From: Melioribacteraceae bacterium
GTDB taxonomy: Bacteria > Bacteroidota > Ignavibacteria > Ignavibacteriales > Melioribacteraceae
Assembly: GCA_027036655.1 (NCBI GenBank)
Contig: JALWEC010000244.1
Coordinates: 1-11,526 of the forward strand
DNA: 11,526 bases
Direction: 5' to 3'
Shown: positions 6,359 to 11,526 of the stretch, piece after piece
Numbering within the stretch: position 1 is the stretch's first letter
Layout: each line of letters opens with the position of its first letter
Translations under genes and position numbers: made by a program
Notes under the pieces: generated by a model
The model's database searches: none
What the model was told of the DNA's origin: nothing
The model's input: only the letters and a program-made list of their open reading frames with translations

Positions 6359-7861
6359 GTGAGGTTAGTCATCGGAGCGAAAAATAAACAGAACAGTATA
6401 ATTGAAAAGGTTGTTTCCCTTTCAAAAAGAAAAGGATTTGTTTTTCAGTCGAGCGAAATTTACGGCGGCTTAAACGGTTGTTGGGATTACGGTCCGCTCG
6501 GCGTTGAACTGCTGAAAAACTTAAAAGAGGAGTGGTGGAAATCAATGACATACCGCCACGATGTTGAAGGTTTGGACGCGGCAATTTTAATGCATCCTAA
6601 GGTGTGGGAAGCTTCGGGACATTTGGAAAACTTTACCGACCCGATGATTGACTGCAAGCAGTGCAAAGCGCGCTTTCGTCTCGATACGCTCGGAGATGCG
6701 ATTTCGGAAAAGAAAAAGAAAAAAATTCTGCGGGCGTTTGAAGAAAAAATCGCCGGAGAGGAGAGAAAGAAATCTCTTCTCGATGAAATATATTCAATCC
6801 ACGAAGAGCTTAACGAACGCTTTGAGGCGATATTGGAAAACAAAGAGCTTTCCGCCGTGCTGTTAACAGAAGTCAACTGTCCCAACTGCGGAACAAGGGG
6901 AGAGTTTACGGAACCGAGAAGTTTTAATCTGATGTTCAAAACATTTGTCGGCCCGGTTGAAAGCGATGAAAATACAGTTTACCTCCGTCCTGAAACGGCT
7001 CAGGGGATTTTTGTAAACTTTTTGAATGTGCAAAACGCAAGCAGGCAGAAACTTCCTTTCGGCATCGCGCAAATCGGTAAAGCATTCCGCAACGAAATAA
7101 ACACCAAAAATTTTCTGTTTCGCACGCGGGAATTCGAGCAGATGGAAATGCAGTATTTTGTAAAACCGGGAGAAGATAAAAAGTATTACGACGAATGGAA
7201 AGAACGGAGAATGGCGTGGTACGAATCGCTTGGTATGTCGCGCGAAAATCTTCGCTTTCACGATCACCCCGCTGATAAATTGGCTCATTACGCAAAAGAA
7301 GCGACCGATATTGAATTCAAGTTTCCCTTCGGCTGGGGCGAAATTGAAGGAATTCACAACAGGACGGATTTCGACTTATCGCGACACGAGCAATACTCCG
7401 GTAAATCTCAAAAATATTACGACGCGGAAACGAAAGAGAAGTTTATTCCCTACATTATTGAAACATCAGCCGGAGCAAGCCGAGGATTTATGGCGTTTCT
7501 CGTTAATGCGTATCACGAGGAAGAAGTAAACGGCGAAACAAGAGTTGTGCTTCGTTTTCATCCTAAGCTCGCGCCGATAAAAGCTGCAATATTCCCGCTG
7601 GTTAATAAAGACGGTATGCCGGAAATTGCGCGCGAAATCGAAGCCGATTTGCGTCCTTATCTCAGAGTTTTTTACGATGACAAAGGCGCGGTCGGACGCC
7701 GTTACAGACGCCAGGACGAAGCCGGAACTCCTTACTGCATCACAATCGATACGCAAACGCTGGAAGACGGAACCGTTACTCTCAGAGAAAGAGATTCAAT
7801 GGAGCAGATTAGAATCGATAAAAAGGGGTTACTTACTTATTTGCTTGAGAAATTAAGATAG
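6359..7861 (+). CDS. glyQS: glycine--tRNA ligase (homodimeric alpha2, class II)
   Basis: Charges tRNA-Gly with glycine using ATP in the cytoplasm. At 500 residues it has the length and layout of the single-chain alpha2 enzyme rather than the separate GlyQ/GlyS form. The N-terminal signature GFVFQSSEIYGGLNGCWDYG (27-46) is followed by a zinc-knuckle pattern, Cys99-x2-Cys102 and Cys174-x2-Cys177, interrupted by a Lys/Glu-rich, probably coiled-coil insertion (about 113-165). TEPRSFNLMF and RPETAQGIF (210-218) follow, then motif 2 FRNEI (243-247) and motif 3 SAGASRGFMAF with Arg375. Residues about 400-500 form the HGTP anticodon-binding domain (IKAAIFPLVNKDG, RYRRQDEAGTPYC). The GTG at 6359 is the only standard start after the in-frame TGA at 6347, but no Shine-Dalgarno precedes it. 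No clear terminator follows; a repeat begins about 10 bases after the stop. Confidence 0.97.
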   Translation: MRLVIGAKNKQNSIIEKVVSLSKRKGFVFQSSEIYGGLNGCWDYGPLGVELLKNLKEEWWKSMTYRHDVEGLDAAILMHPKVWEASGHLENFTDPMIDCKQCKARFRLDTLGDAISEKKKKKILRAFEEKIAGEERKKSLLDEIYSIHEELNERFEAILENKELSAVLLTEVNCPNCGTRGEFTEPRSFNLMFKTFVGPVESDENTVYLRPETAQGIFVNFLNVQNASRQKLPFGIAQIGKAFRNEINTKNFLFRTREFEQMEMQYFVKPGEDKKYYDEWKERRMAWYESLGMSRENLRFHDHPADKLAHYAKEATDIEFKFPFGWGEIEGIHNRTDFDLSRHEQYSGKSQKYYDAETKEKFIPYIIETSAGASRGFMAFLVNAYHEEEVNGETRVVLRFHPKLAPIKAAIFPLVNKDGMPEIAREIEADLRPYLRVFYDDKGAVGRRYRRQDEAGTPYCITIDTQTLEDGTVTLRERDSMEQIRIDKKGLLTYLLEKLR

Positions 7862-7871
7862 TTTATTAATA

Positions 7872-8054
7872 GGAACTTTTGCAAATCTTAAGTTATCATA
7901 TTGAGTTTGTGTCCTAACTTCCTTTTGTTGGGAGTAAAGGTGGAGTCGTCCGAGATATCTCTAAATTCGGTATGAACACCGGTTCTGAGATTTTTTTCGT
8001 GCAAGAACTTGATTATTATGACATATTAATTAGGTTATGCAAGGCTTTCTTTTA
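7872..8054 (+). repeat. palindromic MITE-like element, copy 2
   Basis: Shares with the 8885-9053 copy the 12-mer TCATATTGAGTT (7896-7907), the 19-mer ATATCTCTAAATTCGGTAT (7955-7973), the central hairpin CGGT-N6-ACCG (7968-7981), ATGACATATT (8018-8027) and the end GGTTATGCAAGGCTTTCT. It differs by a longer left-arm interior around 7908-7950. The left terminal repeat (TTTTGCAAATCTTAA) is more decayed than the right. It occupies most of the space between glyQS and the next gene. Confidence 0.75.
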
Positions 8055-8117
8055 TTAGTTTTGTTCCCTCTTTTCGTAACATAATTAAATAATATAAAAA
8101 TTAAAAGATTTAATAAG

Positions 8118-8693
8118 ATGAAAAATATTTTCTTTTTTTTGTTCGTAATGATTTTTTCCGTTTCTTCTTTTGCTCAGAGTATTGAAAATTCACAGCGCTA
8201 TAACGGAGTTAAGGAAATAGTGGGAATTCCCGATGGAATGACTTACAATGAATTTCTAAAAGTTCAGAGGGAAATTACCTGGCAAAGAATTGCGGCGGCG
8301 GCATTTATTCCCGGTTATCTCCATTTTTATACCGACCATAATAAGGAAGGATACTATATCCTTGCAGCCCGTTTAATTGCAAGCGGAGTAATGGTTTTTG
8401 CTGCTGTTGACCAGCTGAATTACACTAATTCTCTCAATCTTTTTTCGGTTGCATCCGATTTTGACTCTGTTCAGACAAGATCGGAGCGAAATTTGTTGCT
8501 TTTCCTCGGCGGTACGGTTGTGAACTTTATCGGGTTCGCAATCGACTGGACTCATAGTGATTGGATAATAGAGAACGAGCGAAATCAAATTTATTACAAA
8601 TACGGATTAAAGATAAAAGCTAATGTCAGACCTAATCTTTCCTTTTATCAGAAAAAACCTGTTTATGGCATAAATTTAGTGGTTTCGTTTTAA
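8118..8693 (+). CDS. unrecognised small secreted/membrane protein
   Basis: 191 residues that I cannot assign. Residues 1-20 are a strong signal peptide (MKNIFFFLFVMIFSVSSFAQ), cleaved near Ala19-Gln20. The mature part has three hydrophobic stretches: about 56-71 (IAAAAFIPGYLHFY), 79-97 (YYILAARLIASGVMVFAAV) and 125-144 (NLLLFLGGTVVNFIGFAIDW), then a polar, beta-like C-terminus ending in aromatic Phe (VYGINLVVSF). The FIPGYLHFYTDHNKEGYY stretch loosely recalls DUF5683-like envelope proteins (PG-x-x-QFY-x-G), but I would not name it on that. The ATG at 8118 begins the signal peptide; only a weak AAGA precedes it. The gene stands alone between two direct copies of the palindromic element and is convergent with the serA-like gene. 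Inner-membrane or envelope location is inferred. Confidence 0.8.
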   Translation: MKNIFFFLFVMIFSVSSFAQSIENSQRYNGVKEIVGIPDGMTYNEFLKVQREITWQRIAAAAFIPGYLHFYTDHNKEGYYILAARLIASGVMVFAAVDQLNYTNSLNLFSVASDFDSVQTRSERNLLLFLGGTVVNFIGFAIDWTHSDWIIENERNQIYYKYGLKIKANVRPNLSFYQKKPVYGINLVVSF

Positions 8694-8839
8694 TTGATTC
8701 GGGTTTATTTCGATTCTGTACCATCTAATCATCGTTAAAAAGTCCCGATTTGCCTGGGCAACTGTAGCAATTTGTAAACTCGTGTTCATTTGAATTCACT
8801 TTGGACAACACAACAAAAAAGATGATTTTGATGAAATAA

Positions 8840-8865
8840 AAAAGCCGTTATAGCTAACGGCTTTT
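8840..8865. terminator. bidirectional rho-independent terminator between convergent genes
   Basis: AAAAGCCGTTA (8840-8850), loop TAGC, TAACGGCTTTT (8855-8865) form a perfect 11 bp stem. The T run works for the + strand gene ending at 8693. On the - strand the stem is followed by TTTTTTATTT, which serves the hutU-serA operon ending at 9062. Bases 8694-8839 show nothing else recognisable. Confidence 0.88.
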
Positions 8866-8884
8866 CTCGAAATTATAAATTATA

Positions 8885-9053
8885 AGAAACCTTTGCATAA
8901 CCTAAATTTGTCATATTGAGTTCGCCACGGCGAAAGTGTAAGCTGTCCGAAATATCTCTAAATTCGGTATTATTACCGGTTTTGAGATTCTTCTCCCGCT
9001 CCGCCTTGGCGGAGGATCAGAATGACATATTGCTGGGTTATGCAAAGCCTTCT
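8885..9053 (+). repeat. palindromic MITE-like element, copy 3 (best preserved)
   Basis: A 169-base element with terminal inverted repeats AGAAACCTTTGCATAACC (8885-8902) and GGTTATGCAAAGCCTTCT (9036-9053), 16 of 18 paired. Inside, GTCATATTGAG on the left faces CAGAATGACATATT on the right, TTCGCC/GGCGAA and CTCCGCC/GGCGGAG make side hairpins, and CGGTA-TTAT-TACCG (8965-8978) lies at the exact centre, so the whole element is one long imperfect palindrome. It resembles the widespread 'GTCATTCTGAG...CTCAGAATGAC' intergenic repeats of Bacteroidota-like genomes. No coding capacity. It ends 8 bases short of the serA-like stop codon. Confidence 0.8.
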
Positions 9054-9061
9054 ATAAAACA

Positions 9062-9982
9062 TTATTTGTTCACTTGGAATGTTTTATCTCCTTCTGTGAA
9101 AAATCTTATAATTTGATTTGCCGCCGCCAAACCTGCGTTAATATTTGCTTCGGCGGTTTGAGCGCCCATTTTTTTAGGCGTAAAGAAACATCTTCCGTTA
9201 AATTTTTCAAGAAGAAGTTCCCCGTTAGAAGGAGCAATATCGGAAATATATTTAAAGTCTTCCCGTTCCCTCATCAGTTTTAAAAGACCTTCTTCGTCGA
9301 TAACCTCTTTACGCGCCGTATTCACAAGCGTTGCGCCGTGCGGCATTGTATTCAGCAAATCGTAATTAATTGATTTTGCGGTTTGAGGCGTAGCGGGAAT
9401 GTGAAGTGAAATATAGCGATTGTTTGCATAAAGTTCTTCAACGGAATTGTAAACCTTTACTCCGTCCGCTTCAATTTTTTCCGCCGGGATAAACGGATCG
9501 TAGGCGCTTACTTCCATTCCGAAAGCTTTTCCAAGCTTGGCTACCAAACTCCCTACATGTCCGTAAGCGTGTATCCCGAGAGTTTTACCTTTCAGCTCCG
9601 TCCCCGGTTTTCCGTTAAAGAATCCGCGCGCGGCATAAATCATTAGCCCGATTGCCAATTCCGCAACGGCGTTTGAGTTTTGTCCCGGAGTGTTCATAAC
9701 TACAATTCCCTTTGAACTTGCAACCGCTAAATCTACATTATCATAGCCGGCGCCGGCGCGAACAACTATCTTAAGATTTGCGGCGGAATCAAGAACTTCC
9801 TTTGTTATCTTATCGCTTCTGATAATGACCGCATCCGCATCTTTTACGGCTGCAATCAATTCATCCTGAGATTCGTACTTTTCGAGTAAAGCAAACTCGT
9901 ACCCCGCATTTTCAACTATCTCTTTTATTCCTTTTACGGCTTCTGAGGCAAAAGGTTTTACCGTGGCGACTAATACTTTCAT
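9062..9982 (-). CDS. serA: D-3-phosphoglycerate dehydrogenase-like 2-hydroxyacid dehydrogenase (short type, no ACT domain)
   Basis: 306-residue NAD-dependent D-2-hydroxyacid dehydrogenase, most likely oxidising 3-phosphoglycerate to 3-phosphohydroxypyruvate, the first step of serine synthesis. An N-terminal substrate-binding lobe (VVRAGAGYDNVDL, 73-85; MNTPGQNSNAVAELAIGLM, 96-114) is followed by the nucleotide-binding lobe KGKTLGIHAYGHVG (131-144) and the catalytic arginine in NTARKEVIDE (Arg224). Oddities: the first glycine of GxGxxG is Ala139; the usual catalytic His is Lys270 in FFTPKKMGAQTAEAN; the acid of the relay is not in its usual place after Asp248 (candidate Glu255). I recall these substitutions as characteristic of a Bacteroidota-type SerA clade, so the gene is probably active rather than decayed, but substrate identity is inferred. 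The ATG is fixed by a consensus Shine-Dalgarno at 9989-9995. It is the second gene of an operon with hutU. Confidence 0.88.
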   Translation of the reverse strand: MKVLVATVKPFASEAVKGIKEIVENAGYEFALLEKYESQDELIAAVKDADAVIIRSDKITKEVLDSAANLKIVVRAGAGYDNVDLAVASSKGIVVMNTPGQNSNAVAELAIGLMIYAARGFFNGKPGTELKGKTLGIHAYGHVGSLVAKLGKAFGMEVSAYDPFIPAEKIEADGVKVYNSVEELYANNRYISLHIPATPQTAKSINYDLLNTMPHGATLVNTARKEVIDEEGLLKLMREREDFKYISDIAPSNGELLLEKFNGRCFFTPKKMGAQTAEANINAGLAAANQIIRFFTEGDKTFQVNK

Positions 9983-9988
9983 TTTATT

Positions 9989-9995
9989 ACCTCCT
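9989..9995 (-). promoter_or_regulatory. Shine-Dalgarno of the serA-like gene, abutting the hutU stop
   Basis: On the - strand the sequence reads TAAAGGAGGT followed by AATAAA and ATG. The hutU stop TAA (9998-9996) is immediately followed by AGGAGGT (9995-9989), so ribosomes finishing hutU sit on the next initiation site. This supports translational coupling. Confidence 0.85.
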
Positions 9996-11526
9996 TTATT
10001 TTAACATCGGTATTTTAACGCCGAATTTTTTTGCATTTTCAATTGCGCGCTCATAGCCCGCGTCCGCATGTCTTACTATTCCCATTCCCGGATCGTAAGT
10101 TAAAACCCGTTCCAAACGTTTTTCAGCTTCGGGCGTTCCGTCGGCAACTATTACCATTCCGGCGTGAATCGATTTCCCGATTCCCACACCGCCGCCGTGA
10201 TGAACAGAAACCCAGCTTGCGCCGCCTATTGCGTTCATCAGCGCGTTCAATATAGGCCAATCGGCAATTGCGTCGCTGCCGTCCTTCATTCCTTCGGTTT
10301 CCCGATAGGGCGATGCAACCGAACCGCAATCCAAATGATCGCGTCCGATAACGATTGGCGCGCTTACCTTTCCGCTTGCGACCAAATTGTTGAATATTTT
10401 ACCCATCTTAGCTCTATCCCCATATCCGAGCCAGCAGATTCTTGAAGGCAATCCCTGAAAATGGACTTTTTTCTGCGCCAGTTTAATCCAGCGGACAAGA
10501 GCTTCATCTTCGGGGAAAGTTTCAATAACGGCTTTATCGGTTTCGTAAATGTCGTTCGGATCTCCCGAAAGCGCAGCCCAGCGGAAAGGTCCTTTGCCGT
10601 CATTGAATAACGGACGGATAAACTCGGGAACGAATCCCGGAATATCGAAAGCGTTATCAACGCCGTTTTCCTTAGCTTCGCCGCGGATGTTGTTTCCGTA
10701 ATCGAAAGTTATTGCGCCCCGTTTTTGGAATTCCAGCATCGCTTTTACATGCTCTACGATTGTCGCTTTCGCCCTTTTAATATATTCCTGCGGATTTTCT
10801 TCGCGAAGTTTAAAAGCTTCTTCCAGAGTCATTCCCATCGGGACGTATCCGTTCAAAGTATCGTGAGCCGAAGTTTGATCTGTTAGCACATCGGGAATAA
10901 CATTTCTCCGTAAAATTTCCGGAAGAACTTCGCCGGCGTTTCCGACCAACCCGACCGAAAGCGCTTCCTTATTGGCTTTTGCTTCTTCAATTAATTCCAG
11001 CGCATGGTCAAGGTCGTTGGCGATAACGTCCAAATAGCCGGTGTCAATCCGTTTCTGCAGTCGCTCGCGGTCAACCTCGATTCCAAGAAAAGCCGCGCCG
11101 TTCATGGTAGCGGCAAGCGGTTGCGCGCCTCCCATGCCTCCGATTCCGGCGGTCAGTAAAAACTTTCCGCTTAAGCTTCCTCCGAAATGCTGGCGCGCGC
11201 ACTCGGCAAATGTTTCGTAAGTTCCCTGCAAAATTCCCTGCGTGCCGATGTAAATCCAGCTTCCCGCGGTCATTTGTCCGTACATTGTCAGTCCAAGCGC
11301 CTCAAGCCGTCTGAACTCGTCCCAATTTGCCCAATCGGGCACCAACATTGCATTTGAAATAAGAACTCTCGGAGCGTCTTTATGCGTCTTAAAAATCCCC
11401 ACGGGCTTACCCGATTGTACTAAAAGAGTTTCGTCATCTTCAAGACTTTTAAGAGATGCGATTATTGCATCGTAAGATTCCCAATTACGAGCGGCTTTTC
11501 CCGAGCCGCCGTAAATAATAAGCTCG
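9996..11526 (-). CDS. hutU: urocanate hydratase (urocanase), 5' end outside window
   Basis: Converts urocanate to 4-imidazolone-5-propionate, the second step of histidine degradation, in the cytoplasm with tightly bound NAD+. The frame stays open to the right edge, starting [20 protein letters not shown], the conserved N-terminal urocanase region, so the GTG at 11402 is internal. 509 residues are visible and roughly 45 lie outside. The PROSITE-like signature [10 protein letters not shown] contains the active-site cysteine (visible residue 364; 145 residues from the C-terminus, consistent with Cys410 of the Pseudomonas enzyme). Other landmarks are [37 protein letters not shown] (NAD-binding glycine-rich loop), [19 protein letters not shown] and [17 protein letters not shown]. 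No hutH, hutI or hutG is in view; they may lie upstream. The downstream partner is the serA-like gene. Confidence 0.97.
   Translation of the reverse strand, partial: ELIIYGGSGKAARNWESYDAIIASLKSLEDDETLLVQSGKPVGIFKTHKDAPRVLISNAMLVPDWANWDEFRRLEALGLTMYGQMTAGSWIYIGTQGILQGTYETFAECARQHFGGSLSGKFLLTAGIGGMGGAQPLAATMNGAAFLGIEVDRERLQKRIDTGYLDVIANDLDHALELIEEAKANKEALSVGLVGNAGEVLPEILRRNVIPDVLTDQTSAHDTLNGYVPMGMTLEEAFKLREENPQEYIKRAKATIVEHVKAMLEFQKRGAITFDYGNNIRGEAKENGVDNAFDIPGFVPEFIRPLFNDGKGPFRWAALSGDPNDIYETDKAVIETFPEDEALVRWIKLAQKKVHFQGLPSRICWLGYGDRAKMGKIFNNLVASGKVSAPIVIGRDHLDCGSVASPYRETEGMKDGSDAIADWPILNALMNAIGGASWVSVHHGGGVGIGKSIHAGMVIVADGTPEAEKRLERVLTYDPGMGIVRHADAGYERAIENAKKFGVKIPMLK

Noticed and set aside
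6719..6725. A7 run in glyQS as a programmed slippage site
   Set aside because: It falls in a Lys-rich insertion where A-rich codons are expected, and the frame continues intact through all downstream motifs.
5881..9053. CRISPR array
   Set aside because: The repeats are long, diverged, palindromic and kilobases apart; there are no regular short spacers and no cas genes.
9062..9982. SerA-like gene as a decayed pseudogene because of its altered active site
   Set aside because: The frame is full length with a consensus ribosome binding site and coherent conserved motifs, more consistent with a distinct functional clade.
11400..11404. GTG at 11402 as the start of urocanase
   Set aside because: The upstream in-frame residues ([11 protein letters not shown] and so on) are conserved urocanase sequence, so the gene simply continues past the right edge.

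Overview
The window looks like a chromosomal segment from a member of the Bacteroidota/Chlorobiota superphylum, most likely an Ignavibacteriota (Ignavibacterium/Melioribacter-like) bacterium. The basis is a type IX secretion sorting domain of the 'LAQNYPNPFNPTT' type, an outer-surface propeller protein of a style I associate with that phylum, a GlyRS and a short SerA-like dehydrogenase with Bacteroidota-type motifs, and moderately AT-rich DNA. This is pattern recognition, not a database result.

Layout on the + strand: (1) the 3' end of a propeller-repeat protein gene that enters from the left edge and stops at 1025; (2) a perfect hairpin, probably a terminator; (3) a 1484-residue secreted subtilase (1188-5642) with a KP-43-like catalytic and C-terminal domain, a sialidase-like (Asp-box) propeller and a T9SS type A sorting domain, closed by a clear rho-independent terminator; (4) a 656-base gene-poor stretch (5703-6358) filled with repeats and a candidate promoter; (5) glycyl-tRNA synthetase (6359-7861); (6) an unrecognised small membrane protein (8118-8693). 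On the - strand, convergent with it, come a urocanate hydratase gene that runs off the right edge and, 13 bases downstream of its stop, a 3-phosphoglycerate dehydrogenase-like gene. The latter's Shine-Dalgarno directly abuts and overlaps the urocanase stop, so the two form an operon. A bidirectional terminator lies between the convergent units.

The secreted protease and propeller protein would act at the cell surface or in the medium (polymer or protein degradation). Urocanase (histidine breakdown) and the SerA-like enzyme (serine synthesis) are cytoplasmic amino-acid metabolism. GlyRS is housekeeping.

I see no defence system, CRISPR array, prophage or intact mobile element. The least explained structure is a family of about 160-180-base, whole-length palindromic elements. 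Three diverged copies in the same orientation (5881-6038, 7872-8054, 8885-9053) lie between successive genes, and a separate REP-like doublet lies at 6061-6150. Also worth a look are the mosaic base composition inside the protease gene, whose steps coincide with domain borders, and the non-canonical active site of the SerA-like protein.
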